Shown in pieces: positions 17,701 through 24,750 of a stretch of DNA of 64,000 bases. The stretch lies in contig NZ_CP108529.1 in NCBI RefSeq assembly GCF_036002945.1, positions 7,125,001 to 7,189,000 on the forward strand, written 5' to 3'. Numbering within the stretch: the stretch's first letter is position 1; each line of letters opens with the position of its first letter. The notes beneath the pieces were generated by a model, which did no database searches, was not told the origin of the DNA, and worked only from the letters and a program-made list of their open reading frames with translations. The DNA is from Streptomyces sp. NBC_01224 (GTDB taxonomy: Bacteria; Actinomycetota; Actinomycetes; Streptomycetales; Streptomycetaceae). The position numbers and the translations under genes are program-made.

Positions 17701-18626
17701 ACAACCTGGCGTTCACCCTGCGCTCCATCGGGCAGTACGCCAAGGCCAGGGAGATCGACCAGGACGTCTTCGACCGGCGGGTCGAGGTGCTCGGCGCGGA
17801 ACACCCGTACAGCCTCTCCTCGGCCATGAACCTGGCCCGTGACCTGCGTGACGTCGGGCGGTACGAGGACGCGGTCGGCATCCTCAGCCGCACGTACGAC
17901 AGCTACAAGGCCACGCTCGGCCGGTCCTTCCCCGGCACGCTGAGCGCGGCGAAGAGCCTGGCGGTGTCGCTGCGCCGGGCGGGCAGACTGGAGGACGCCC
18001 GCAGGCTCACGGTGGCCACCCGTGCCCGGTACCGGGCCAAGTACACCACCGCCAACCCGGAGTGGCTGGCCTGTGACCTCAATCTGGCGGCTGACCTGTT
18101 CGCGGCGGGCGAGGCGTCCGAGGCCAGGGACACCGCGCAGGAGGTCGTCGACCAGTACATGAAGGTGCCGGGGGAGAAGCACCCGTACACCCTGGCCGCC
18201 CTGAACAACCTCGGCGTCTACCTGCTGGGGGCCGGTGCGGTGGAGGAGTCGGAGCAGGTGCTGACCCGGGTGGTCGCGTCGATGCGGGAGGTGTACGGGC
18301 ACGAGCACCCCAACACCCTGTTCTGCGTGATGAATCTGGCCAATGCGACAGCCGAACGGGGCGATCTCGAAATCGTGCTGAAGACCGAACGGAAGGTGTC
18401 AGGACAGCTCAGGCACGTCCTCGGGGCGCACCACCCGGAGACCCTGGCCATGATGTCGAACATGGCGGTCACGCTCGATGCGATGGGGCGCAAGGACGAG
18501 GCGCTGCGGCTGAGGACGGAGACGGCCGACGAGCTGTCGCGGCAGCTCGGTGAAGACCACCCGATGACCCGGATCGCCCGGGACGAGCTCCGGTTCGAGC
18601 GCGAACTGGAACCGACGGCGGTATGA
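14691..18626 (+). CDS. fxsT: FxSxx-COOH system protein FxsT (ATPase-TIR-NB-ARC-TPR)
   Basis: A 1311-residue multidomain protein. Residues 1 to about 300 form a MinD/ParA-like ATPase with the deviant Walker A KGGTGRT at 16-22 (Arg where a P-loop Lys is usual). A TIR-like domain starts near residue 338 (DLFLSYVAENRMWADW). An NB-ARC/STAND NTPase lies at about 515-800, with GLGGVGKT and LLVFDNADD. Tetratricopeptide repeats fill about 890-1300 (GRYVEARELDEITL, GQYAKAREIDQDVF and similar). ATG at 14691 has GGAGG at 14680-14684. The STAND-plus-TPR layout is that of a switch that senses a ligand and signals or assembles. It is translationally linked to fxsC. Confidence 0.92.
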   Translation: MTASRDGRIVTFYSYKGGTGRTMALANTAWILAANGRRVLALDWDLEAPGLHRFFHPFLDPSTLGATTGVIDLITEYAWAATSPVQRADDWHRDYARIQPHAVSLTPEALGWEFPHGGTLDFVSAGRQNREYSATVSTFDWDNFYDRLGGGHFFDALRDDMKANYDYVLIDSRTGLSDIADICTVHLPDVLVDCFTLSDQSIDGAASVARQISERYTGRPISIFPVPMRIDEGEKEKADAGRALARLKFDRLPRDLSGDELTAYWGAVEIPYRPYYAYEETLATFGDEAGLTNSLLSAFERLTSVITDQQITSMPPVGEEVRLRIRDAFTRRRPALPADLFLSYVAENRMWADWIESVLTRAGFRVVPRDVSAERENPEPAAAAAENAARTVVLLSSAYLKSQRAVNLWERAVAEDPGGGRRHLLPLRVGDVRLSAPYIDRNPVDLFRLDEVHATAALLRALDRPVQLTDSVSPGPRFPGTVPRIWNAPPRNPGFTGRSLVLERMRDQLGGGMAVVLPQPQTLYGLGGVGKTQVALEYVHRFMADYDLVWWISSEQTDDVVAGLAELAVRLGAQGGDDMAAASQEAVDLLRRGVPSDRWLLVFDNADDPERLRRYFPQGGSGHILVTSRNQAWSQHGDALPVDVFLREESIEHLQRRAPGLSDEDAAQVATAVGDLPLAVEQAAAWIAETATPIDTYLEQLAQQAPEVLALNQPAGYPQPVAATWNISIERLKERSPAAVRLLQLCAFFAPEPISGNLLYSKEMIEALKPYDAALQEKLVLGRVIREIGRFALAKVDQVSNSIQVHRLVQAVIRAQLSEEEQRDARHAVHRILAGARPDEDEPIDNPATWPQFATLWPHLVPSDARNCKEPEARRLLIDRVRYLWKRGDFRTAAALGEELRAIWKETLGERDIQYLYLCFHLANIYRSRGRYVEARELDEITLATQREVLGPEHPHTYMSTSSLATDLGTLGEYTMAIELATEATDGFNQIFHDSHPRTLAAANNLAFTLRSIGQYAKAREIDQDVFDRRVEVLGAEHPYSLSSAMNLARDLRDVGRYEDAVGILSRTYDSYKATLGRSFPGTLSAAKSLAVSLRRAGRLEDARRLTVATRARYRAKYTTANPEWLACDLNLAADLFAAGEASEARDTAQEVVDQYMKVPGEKHPYTLAALNNLGVYLLGAGAVEESEQVLTRVVASMREVYGHEHPNTLFCVMNLANATAERGDLEIVLKTERKVSGQLRHVLGAHHPETLAMMSNMAVTLDAMGRKDEALRLRTETADELSRQLGEDHPMTRIARDELRFERELEPTAV

Positions 18627-18631
18627 GCCGC

Positions 18632-18661
18632 GGGAGCGTCCGGCCGCCACCGGACGCTCCC
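18632..18661 (+). terminator. Terminator of the fxs operon
   Basis: A perfect 12-bp stem GGGAGCGTCCGG / CCGGACGCTCCC with a 6-nt loop lies five bases after the fxsT stop and is followed by a pyrimidine-rich stretch containing TTT. It marks the end of the fxsABCT unit and separates it from the convergent hydrolase gene. Confidence 0.85.
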
Positions 18662-18712
18662 TGTTTCTCCCTGCCTCTCCCCGTCTCTTCCTGCCCCTCG
18701 TAGGTTCGTTCC

Positions 18713-19588
18713 TCAGCAGGCAGCCGGCTCCAGCAGCCAGTTGAGGATCGTGGGCAGGACGTGCAGCGCGTCGAAGTGCGCGGCCGCCGGTTCCACCACG
18801 ACGGTGGAGTTCGGGATGCGTTCGGCCAGCCAGCGGGAGTGGCCCACCGGCGAGAACACATCCTTCTCGCCGTGCCACAGCATCACCGGACCCGGGATGT
18901 CCGCAGGGTCGAACCCCCACGGACGGCTGAACGCGATCGCGTCGTCGATCCATCCCCATGCCGAAGTGCGAAGCCCCTCACGGTAGTTGCGCAGCAGCAT
19001 GGTGCGTACCCCGGCGTCGTTGACCACCATCCGGTCGGAGTCGGTCAGCTCCCGGCGCAGATCGTCGATGAGCCTGACCGGGTTCTTCCTGATCACCGCG
19101 GACCGCGAGATGAACGACTTCGCGAGCCCGTCCGGATCCGCCGCCGCGGTGGAGTACGCCAGCACATTGGAGGCGGCCATCCCGTCGAACCAGTCGAGGC
19201 CGTCGGCGCCCCAGGGGGCCAGCGTGACCAGTGCGGCGGTACGGGTGACCCGCTCGGGCATCAGCGCGGCGCAGGCCAGGGCGTGCGGGGCACCACCGGA
19301 TCGGCCCACCACGGCGAACTGCTCCAGCCCGAGGTAATCCGCGATGGCCCGTACGTCCTGAACGACATCGGCGACACAGCGGCCCGGCAGGCGGTCGGAG
19401 TCGCCGTAGCCCGGCCGGTCATAGGCGATCAGCTGGGTCTTGCGCTGGTACAGCACCATGCCGCGCGGAGCCGGACCGAGCCTGCTGCCGGGCATTCCGT
19501 GCAGCAGGAAGACCGGTCTGCCGCATGGGTCTCCCAGATGCTCCACCACCAGCTGCCGCCCGTCCGTTGCGCGCACCCGACTACGCAC
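18713..19588 (-). CDS. Alpha/beta-fold hydrolase
   Basis: A 291-residue cytoplasmic alpha/beta hydrolase. The oxyanion-hole motif LLHGMPGSR is at about residues 28-36. The nucleophile elbow GRSGGAP holds Ser97. The acid is in LWHGEKDVFS, and the catalytic His in AAHFDAL near the C-terminus. GTG at 19588 has AGGAGG six bases upstream. It converges on the fxs operon and does not share its transcript, so a link to Fxs is only positional. Substrate is unknown. Confidence 0.88.
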   Translation of the reverse strand: MRSRVRATDGRQLVVEHLGDPCGRPVFLLHGMPGSRLGPAPRGMVLYQRKTQLIAYDRPGYGDSDRLPGRCVADVVQDVRAIADYLGLEQFAVVGRSGGAPHALACAALMPERVTRTAALVTLAPWGADGLDWFDGMAASNVLAYSTAAADPDGLAKSFISRSAVIRKNPVRLIDDLRRELTDSDRMVVNDAGVRTMLLRNYREGLRTSAWGWIDDAIAFSRPWGFDPADIPGPVMLWHGEKDVFSPVGHSRWLAERIPNSTVVVEPAAAHFDALHVLPTILNWLLEPAAC

Positions 19589-19754
19589 TTGGCGCCTCCT
19601 CCGTATGGTGCGGGCACCGCGTGCCCGACTTTTCCCGCCCGATTCGATGATGGCTCATCAGAGCACTTACCGGGACTGTGTGTTGGGAAACCGTGGGGGT
19701 ATTCGGGGGGCGCGTTGGCTCTTCGCGCCGGAGTCGGCATCGGCGCGAAGCCGA

Positions 19755-19997
19755 CTAGCCGTTGCGTGTGGTTGCGAGACCGCCTGCGGCAATCCGGTCG
19801 CCGACATCGTTCACCAAGCCCTTGCCCAGGTCGTCCGCCCGCTTCAGCAGTCTCTCGAAGTCCGTGAGGCGGCGGAAGGTGTCGGCGTAGGCGGCCTGCT
19901 TATCCAGGGGGAGTTGGAGTACCCGGAGCCGTCTGACGTCGGCGCGGGACGAGCTGGAGGCATGCGCCGTGGGTGCCCTGTTCTGAGCCTTCCGCAT
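19755..19997 (-). pseudogene. Remnant: C-terminal tail of N-6 DNA methylase/HsdS-like protein
   Basis: An 80-codon frame with no ribosome site. It begins inside the foot of the hairpin at 19998-20048. The segment LRVLQLPLDKQAAYADTF and the following RRLTDFERLLKRADDLGKG resemble the helical C-terminus of Streptomyces N-6 DNA methylases or type I specificity subunits, where a similar LPLxxQ-x-Y helix pair ends the protein. The rest of such a gene is absent. It is probably the 3' stub of a deleted restriction-modification gene, but a small real gene cannot be excluded. Confidence 0.4.
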
Positions 19998-20048
19998 AAC
20001 AACGGGCTCGTCCGCATCACCTCAATTGATGTGGACGAGCCCGTTGTT
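19998..20048 (-). terminator. Long bidirectional terminator
   Basis: A 16-bp perfect stem AACAACGGGCTCGTCC / GGACGAGCCCGTTGTT continues inward with six more pairs (one G-U), giving about 22 pairs with a 7-nt loop. It lies 23 bp after the DUF397 stop. It is an excellent terminator for the WhiJ-like minus-strand operon. Confidence 0.85.
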
Positions 20049-20071
20049 CCGTTCAGGAAGCCTCGTTGGTG

Positions 20072-20278
20072 CTAACCACGCGCGAGAGTCACGAACGTCG
20101 CCCACTCGCCCCGGCCGACCCGCAGCACCGGTCCGCCACCCGTGACCTTCGAGTCCCGTACATACACTGCACTGGCGTCGGCAGCCACCTCCACGCAGTC
20201 GCCGCCGCCCGATCCGCTGTAGCTGCTCTTGAACCAGTGCAGCTCGTCAACGCTCTCGGATACCTGCTCCACGCTCAT
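20072..20278 (-). CDS. DUF397 domain-containing protein
   Basis: A 68-residue protein made entirely of a DUF397 domain: LHWFKSSYSGSGGGDCVEVA, then VYVRDSKV and a C-terminal WATFVTLA. These small proteins are found next to WhiJ-type HTH regulators in Streptomyces, and some act as their partner or antagonist. Its ATG overlaps the stop of the HTH gene as ATGA, so the two are co-translated. A strong terminator follows. Confidence 0.92.
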   Translation of the reverse strand: MSVEQVSESVDELHWFKSSYSGSGGGDCVEVAADASAVYVRDSKVTGGGPVLRVGRGEWATFVTLARG

Positions 20279-21120
20279 GTCTCTCCCACCAGCCGTTCGA
20301 TGAGCCGCGCAGACGCCTCGACGTTCAGGGCCTGCGATCGCAGCTTGCCATATCGCAACCCGAAGGCGCTGACCTCTGCCGGATCACTGACGACGCTCGG
20401 GACTTCCTGGGACTCGATGTACCCGAGGCGGCGGAGCTGCTTCGTCTCCACCAGGACGAACGGTCCGTCCAGACCCGGATGGAATCCGAGCCCGGCAGGC
20501 ATCACCTGAACCTCCACCGTACGCAACGCGCCCACTTCCAAAAGGCGTTGCCACTGTCCCCGCATTACCTCCGCGCCGCCCACCGGGTTACGCAACGCCT
20601 CCTCCCCGATGACGAACGACAGTTCCGCCAGCGGGTCCCGTGTCAGCAGCTTCTGCCTGCTCAGCCGCGCTTCCGTGTGCTGGTCGATGATGTCCTCGCT
20701 GAACGGCGGGCAGTGGCCCCCGAACACGGCCCGTGCGTACGCTTCCGTCTGCAACAGGCCCGGTACCAGCAGCGGGTCGTACGAGAAGCGGCTCAACACC
20801 TCCGCCTCGATGAGGGCGAAGTTACGGAAGAACTGCGGGAGTTTCGCCCGGTCCACATCGGCCTGGAGCACTTCCAGTAACCCGCCCGCAGCCAGCACCC
20901 GGTCCGCCGCGACGGTGAACGCCTCCTTTGCCGGTCGCCGTCCCTGCTCGACCGAGGCGACCTGTTCCAGGGAGTAGCCGATGGCATCTCCGAGTGCCTG
21001 CTGGTTCAACTCGGCCCGCTTGCGCAGGTGCTGGAGGAGTTTGCCGTAGGCCACCCATACCCCCGGCAGGTCGCTGTCCTCCTTCGTCTTCGTCGCCCGG
21101 ATGTTCCGCGTATCCCGCAT
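20275..21120 (-). CDS. WhiJ-like helix-turn-helix regulator (DUF5753)
   Basis: A 281-residue DNA-binding protein. An XRE-type HTH lies at about residues 20-75 (LLQHLRKRAELNQQALGDAI, then SLEQVASVEQGRR), followed by the DUF5753 domain with the usual FSYDPLLVPGLLQTEAYAR. The ATG at 21120 or a GTG three codons earlier could be the start. It forms the classic trio with DUF397 (ATGA overlap) and a divergent anti-sigma-type ATPase 247 bp away, as in the S. coelicolor whiJ/abaA loci. Codon 81 (20878-20880 on the complementary strand) is TTA, so expression probably depends on bldA tRNA. It likely regulates development-linked targets and its own locus. Confidence 0.9.
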   Translation of the reverse strand: MRDTRNIRATKTKEDSDLPGVWVAYGKLLQHLRKRAELNQQALGDAIGYSLEQVASVEQGRRPAKEAFTVAADRVLAAGGLLEVLQADVDRAKLPQFFRNFALIEAEVLSRFSYDPLLVPGLLQTEAYARAVFGGHCPPFSEDIIDQHTEARLSRQKLLTRDPLAELSFVIGEEALRNPVGGAEVMRGQWQRLLEVGALRTVEVQVMPAGLGFHPGLDGPFVLVETKQLRRLGYIESQEVPSVVSDPAEVSAFGLRYGKLRSQALNVEASARLIERLVGET

Positions 21121-21367
21121 GGCCCTCACGCCCTTCCGTCACCGTTCACGCCCGCCCACAGCCACCCGTAGCGCCCCTCAACTCGGCTACGGCTGGGCAA
21201 GGTTCAACGGAAGGCCCGTTTCCAGGGACACGGCCCCCGCCCCGTACAGCACCCGTACAAGACCCGTACGACGCAGGGCGGAGATTCTCCACTCGGCTCG
21301 TACGACCGATATCCCGTACGGCCATCGCACCTGGTCAGCGACTTCTGCCGAGTCCCACGATGACGTC

Positions 21368-21901
21368 GTGAAGCAACAGGAAAGCGCCCATGAACCACTC
21401 GGCCCAGCCCCCGAGTTCAGCCTCTGCCTCAGCAGCACCCCGCGTGGCGCCCGGCTGGCCCGTACCCTCGCGGTCCAGCAGCTCACCGAGTGGTGCGGCA
21501 GTCCGTACGACTCCGAGACTGCTCGAACCGTCGCCCTCGTCACCGCCGAGCTGGCCGCCAACGCCATTACCCATGGGCGCCTCCCCGGGCGCGACTTCCG
21601 GCTGACGCTCCTCCTTCTGCCCCACGCCGTCCGTGTCGAGGTGACCGACACCCGCCCGGAGCGCCTGCCACCTATTCCGGCTGCGGGGCCCGTGTCCGCC
21701 GACGCGGCATCGGGCCGCGGTCTGCTGCTCGTCGAGGTGTACGCGGACCGTTGGGGCTGCACCGTCCGCGACGCGTTCACCAAAACGGTCTGGGCAGAGG
21801 TGGCGTTGATGGAGGCCACCGGGGCCGCGCCGGGGATGGCCCCGACCTCGACGCACGACTCGTGCTCGCCGCCGAGGTGCCGCTGCAGAACTTCTGGGTG
21901 A
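21368..21901 (+). CDS. Anti-sigma-type HATPase protein
   Basis: A 177-residue protein with a HATPase_c fold like SpoIIAB/RsbW. The N-box is VTAELAANAITHG, the G1-like segment VEVTDTRPERLP, and the G2 box GRGLLLVEVYADRWG. It starts at GTG 21368 with only a weak upstream ribosome site. It is divergent from the HTH/DUF397 pair, a fixed arrangement in Streptomyces. Such proteins bind ATP and may phosphorylate or sequester a partner. A second, broken copy of this family's C-terminus lies at 24634-24750. The partner here is unknown. Confidence 0.85.
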   Translation: MKQQESAHEPLGPAPEFSLCLSSTPRGARLARTLAVQQLTEWCGSPYDSETARTVALVTAELAANAITHGRLPGRDFRLTLLLLPHAVRVEVTDTRPERLPPIPAAGPVSADAASGRGLLLVEVYADRWGCTVRDAFTKTVWAEVALMEATGAAPGMAPTSTHDSCSPPRCRCRTSG

Positions 21902-22202
21902 CCGGTCCCTTCCGGGCGTAGGCAGCCTCCGGCTGGGCGCTGCCTCTCAACAGGGCGGCGCCCAGCGGCGTCACCCTGCGTGGCGCGGTGTCACTGTGTG
22001 TGGTATTGCCGTGTCGCAGGGTGATGACCAGGCCCGCCTCTCGCAACGTGATCGTGCTCTCCGAGCCGGCGGCAGGGGGTGACGGGGTAGCCCGACGAGT
22101 TCGCGGCGGCCCGGAAGGGGTGGCTGGACCCGACCGCTGTGCACAAGCAGGGGGCCGAGGTGGTGCCGCGGTCCGGCCGGCCGCACCGTCGATACCCAAG
22201 TG

Positions 22203-22250
22203 CTTGAAAGTTGAAACAAGCGCGATGGAGGGTTACCTTGAAGATTCAAG
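22203..22250 (+). promoter_or_regulatory. Inverted repeats upstream of doxX-like gene
   Basis: A perfect 14-bp palindrome CTTGAAGATTCAAG (22237-22250) and a related 18-bp CTTG-N10-CAAG repeat (22203-22220) lie 63-110 bp before the DoxX start. They share the half-site CTTGAA and are unusually A/T-rich for this genome. A MarR/DUF24-like redox or quinone regulator is a plausible binder, but no such gene is adjacent. The rest of the 411-bp gap (21902-22312) shows no gene; a short frame around 22090-22160 looks like degraded coding sequence that I cannot identify. Confidence 0.5.
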
Positions 22251-22312
22251 TTAATGCGGCGCTGCCCAGCGCCGCACGGCCCCTGCCACCCGCCCCACGA
22301 GGAGTCCCTCCC

Positions 22313-22864
22313 TTGACCACTCCTGCCACCACCTTGTCCCGCCCCGCCGCCGCGGCCGTCGCGGCCCCGGCCGCCCCCGCCCGCGCCTATGACATCGGCC
22401 TGCTCGTCCTGCGCCTCGCACTCGGCCTGATCATGGCTGCGCACGGCGCCCAGAAGCTGTTCGGCTGGTTCGGTGGGGGCGGCATCGACGGCACCGGGCA
22501 GTTCTTCGCGGCCACCGGCTACCCCTCACCGAGGGCGTTCGCCGTCGTGGCCGGGCTCGGCGAGGCCCTCGGCGGGCTCGGCCTCGTGCTCGGCCTGCTC
22601 ACTCCGCTCGCCGCCGCGGCCGTCGCGGGCACGCTTGTCAACGCGATCTCCGTCAAGTGGGGCGGCGGCTTCTTCGCCCCGGAGGGTGTCGAGTACGAGA
22701 TCCTCATCGCTCTGACCGCGGTGACGCTCGCCCTGACCGGCCCCGGCCGGATCGCCGTGGACCGACTGCTGCCCTGGCTGCGCTCGCACCGGGTCGCCTA
22801 CGGCGTCGCCGCGATCGTGCTCGGTGCCGTCGTGGCCGGCGTCACGCTGCTGCTGCGTCACTGA
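22313..22864 (+). CDS. DoxX family membrane protein
   Basis: A 183-residue protein with four predicted transmembrane helices typical of DoxX. These include GLLVLRLALGLIMAAHGAQK with its conserved AHGxQKLFGWFGG motif, AVVAGLGEALGGLGLVLGLL, and two C-terminal helices. The TTG at 22313 is chosen because GAGGAG lies 8 bases upstream (22299-22304); an upstream TTG at 22211 falls inside the palindromic region. DoxX proteins are membrane subunits linked to quinone or thiol redox balance. The gene appears monocistronic. Direct function is uncertain. Confidence 0.85.
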   Translation: MTTPATTLSRPAAAAVAAPAAPARAYDIGLLVLRLALGLIMAAHGAQKLFGWFGGGGIDGTGQFFAATGYPSPRAFAVVAGLGEALGGLGLVLGLLTPLAAAAVAGTLVNAISVKWGGGFFAPEGVEYEILIALTAVTLALTGPGRIAVDRLLPWLRSHRVAYGVAAIVLGAVVAGVTLLLRH

Positions 22865-23061
22865 GGCAGGACTCCCAACGCTGCGCGTCGCACGTCACCC
22901 CGTGCCCCGGTGGTGGCGATCGTGGTCTGCATGCTGGGGAGCTGTGACTCGACCTCCGTCTCGCGTACGAGCGCGTACAACTGGTCGGTGATGCCTGCCT
23001 GGGCGCCGCGGCCGAAGGCGCCCCCGAGCACCACCGCGCGCCGGAAGAGCCGAAGGGTCGT
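22858..23061 (-). pseudogene. Unidentified C-terminal gene fragment
   Basis: The complementary strand encodes AVVLGGAFGRGAQAGITDQL, continuing YALVRETEVESQLPSMQ and ending near ALGVLPQ, a protein-like stretch without a credible start or ribosome site. The VVLGG core is reminiscent of the last strand of ROK or sugar-kinase folds, but I cannot assign it. It is probably the 3' end of a lost gene. Downstream (23186-23360) there is another short protein-like minus-strand frame (LFAEHGEEICQVLDRVAHT) with no recognised family. Confidence 0.25.
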
Positions 23062-23145
23062 GTACGGCGGCGGCCGCACGGTGGTCCGGGCCGGCCGGAG
23101 ATGAGCCTGTCCGGGCCGATGGCATTGCCCAGCGGTGAGCACGGA

Positions 23146-23185
23146 CCTTCGGGCGGGCGGCCGCCGAAGGCCGCCCGCCCGAAGG
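23146..23185 (-). terminator. Strong hairpin between remnants
   Basis: A perfect 17-bp GC stem CCTTCGGGCGGGCGGCC / GGCCGCCCGCCCGAAGG with a GCCGAA loop. It could terminate transcription from either side. Its flanks hold only gene fragments, so it may be the surviving terminator of a deleted gene. Confidence 0.65.
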
Positions 23186-23360
23186 CTCTACTCAGTCCGA
23201 CGTGCCGGATCCGGCGCCGCTGTGTGGGCGACCCGGTCCAGCACCTGGCAGATCTCCTCGCCGTGCTCGGCGAAGAGCCTGATCGGGCACGATGGCCGCG
23301 GACTCGGCTCGGCCCCCGCCGTCCGGCAGGGGCCCGGCCGGTCGACGTGATCCGACGGGG

Positions 23361-24239
23361 TCAGTCGGCCCAGACCTTGGCATCGTCGGCCGGGACGGCG
23401 GTGGCGAGCTTCAGCTCCTTACGAGCGGCGACCGTCTTGCCCGGGTTGATACCGGCGAAGGCCCGGTCGTAGGCGAGGTAGAAGGCGTCCGTGTCACCGG
23501 CCGAGGCGGCCTTTTCCCACGCGTCGGCGGTCTCCTTCAGCCGTGCACGGAGCTTGACGGTCTCCGGCTGCTGAATGCTCTTCAGGGCCGTGAGGTGGGT
23601 GCCGAGCGCGGCAGTGACGGCTTTGGCCTGCTTCTTGTAGCCGGCGAAGTCGTCCTCGACCTGCTCCGCTTCGGGCTGGTTCGTCCACAGGGCCTCGTAG
23701 ACGGCGTTCGAACCCTTCAGGTACGCGAGCTGGTCGGCGTTCAGGGGCTTGCTCTTCAACGAACCGGAGAACGTGCCCGCTTCCTTGGTGTACGTGCAGG
23801 TCACGGCCCGATCGCCCGTCGCCCAGCTCTCCTTGGTGGGGTAGTAGTAGTAGACGTCGACCCCCTTGGGCAGGGCCCAGGCGTCGGGGGCGAACTTGTG
23901 CGCCTTGGCCGGGCATCGTTCGTCGGCGATCTGTGCGGTTTTGTCCGCGCCGGGGTACGCCGACTGCCCGTCGATCTTGAACTCGCCGACGACCTGGCCT
24001 TCGTGCGGTTCCTCGCACGGCACGACCTCGACGCTGAGTTCCTCGCTCTCGGGTGCCCCATTGTTCGGGTTGTAGCAGTCGCCGGTCGCGAGCGAGAAGA
24101 CCGATCGCTGGCGAACCACTTTCTTGGCACCGGCCTTTGCGCTGTCGACGGCTTCGGAGCACCCCACGGCTCCGACCGAGATCAGGGCTACGACAGCGGA
24201 TATACCGCGCAGGGAGCGGGACGTGACACCGAGAGACAT
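23361..24239 (-). CDS. Septum-formation family lipoprotein
   Basis: A 292-residue lipoprotein. The signal sequence ends at the lipobox AVGC with Cys27. The mature part contains the septum-formation family (PF13845) pattern FSLATGDCYNPN, EVVPCEEPHEGQVVGEF and a Cys-containing DERCPAKAHKF. The C-terminal third is helical and contains a dimer-like PLNADQLAYLKG segment. The protein probably sits on the outer face of the membrane. The family name derives from an actinobacterial septum protein, and exact function is not established. A start ATG at 24239 has only moderate ribosome-site support. Confidence 0.8.
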   Translation of the reverse strand: MSLGVTSRSLRGISAVVALISVGAVGCSEAVDSAKAGAKKVVRQRSVFSLATGDCYNPNNGAPESEELSVEVVPCEEPHEGQVVGEFKIDGQSAYPGADKTAQIADERCPAKAHKFAPDAWALPKGVDVYYYYPTKESWATGDRAVTCTYTKEAGTFSGSLKSKPLNADQLAYLKGSNAVYEALWTNQPEAEQVEDDFAGYKKQAKAVTAALGTHLTALKSIQQPETVKLRARLKETADAWEKAASAGDTDAFYLAYDRAFAGINPGKTVAARKELKLATAVPADDAKVWAD

Positions 24240-24440
24240 GACGTAAGCATCCTCAAACGGAAGGGTTGTGAACAGGTGTGCGCATCGTATGGCATGTCAG
24301 TGACAGTGCTGTGTGCAGGCACTTTGGTGCACCGGCGGTGGTGGTGCGGGTGATAACCGGACGAGTTGTCGTCCGGCGCTTGAGAGCGGCCGAGAAGTGA
24401 ACTCCTGACGAAGCCTTCGGGAAAAGACGCCTTTGGGGGA

Positions 24441-24630
24441 GTTGACCCGTTTGGAGATGGAGGTCGTGGTCGGGACGTTCAGCGCCAGCTGTCGCGCAGG
24501 GCGAAGGGGTCGAGAAACCGGAACAAGCAGCGAATCAAGGTCGTCAAAGCTCATACGAAGGTGGCCGATGCGCGCAGGGGCTTTCATCACAAGCTGTCGG
24601 TGAAGCCGATGCGCGAGAACCAGGCCGTCG
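24441..24630 (+). pseudogene. Remnant of IS200/IS605-type TnpB
   Basis: The plus strand encodes QRQLSRRAKGSRNRNKQRIK, continuing VVKAHTKVADARRGFHHKLS. This is the highly conserved middle of TnpB/OrfB (usual form LSRRxKGSxNRxKxxxKxAxxHxxVxxxRxDFxHKLS). About 55 residues survive of a protein of roughly 400. The start, the RuvC core beyond this point and the zinc ribbon are gone. The upstream 24300-24440 shows an 8-bp CCGGACGA/TCGTCCGG hairpin but no recognisable element end. It is a fossil insertion sequence. Confidence 0.7.
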
Positions 24631-24633
24631 GCG

Positions 24634-24750
24634 TGGAGCGGCCTTCTCCTGATCGACGCCCGTGCGAGCCGCTGGGGCTGCACAGTTCGCGACGCCTGCA
24701 CCGAGACGGGTCCGGGCGGAAGCGATGTTCTCGGCGGGCTACGGGGGTGG
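24634..24750 (+). pseudogene. Remnant of anti-sigma-type HATPase C-terminus
   Basis: Directly after the TnpB fragment and in another frame, the DNA encodes SGLLLIDARASRWGCTVRD, followed by ACTETG. This matches the G2 box of the intact ATPase at 21368-21901 (GRGLLLVEVYADRWGCTVRD). Only the C-terminal tail remains, so a second anti-sigma-type gene was truncated here, possibly by the transposon. The remaining 24751-24873 shows a CATCACCTCCA-type direct repeat and nothing else clear. Confidence 0.6.

Noticed and set aside
14190..18308. Very long open frame antisense to fxsT (1372 codons)
   Set aside because: It is a shadow created by the strong third-position GC bias of fxsT. The translation is low-complexity and matches no family, while the plus strand has five recognisable domains.
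22211..22312. TTG at 22211 as the DoxX start
   Set aside because: It lies inside the palindromic operator-like region and lacks a ribosome site; TTG 22313 has GAGGAG upstream.
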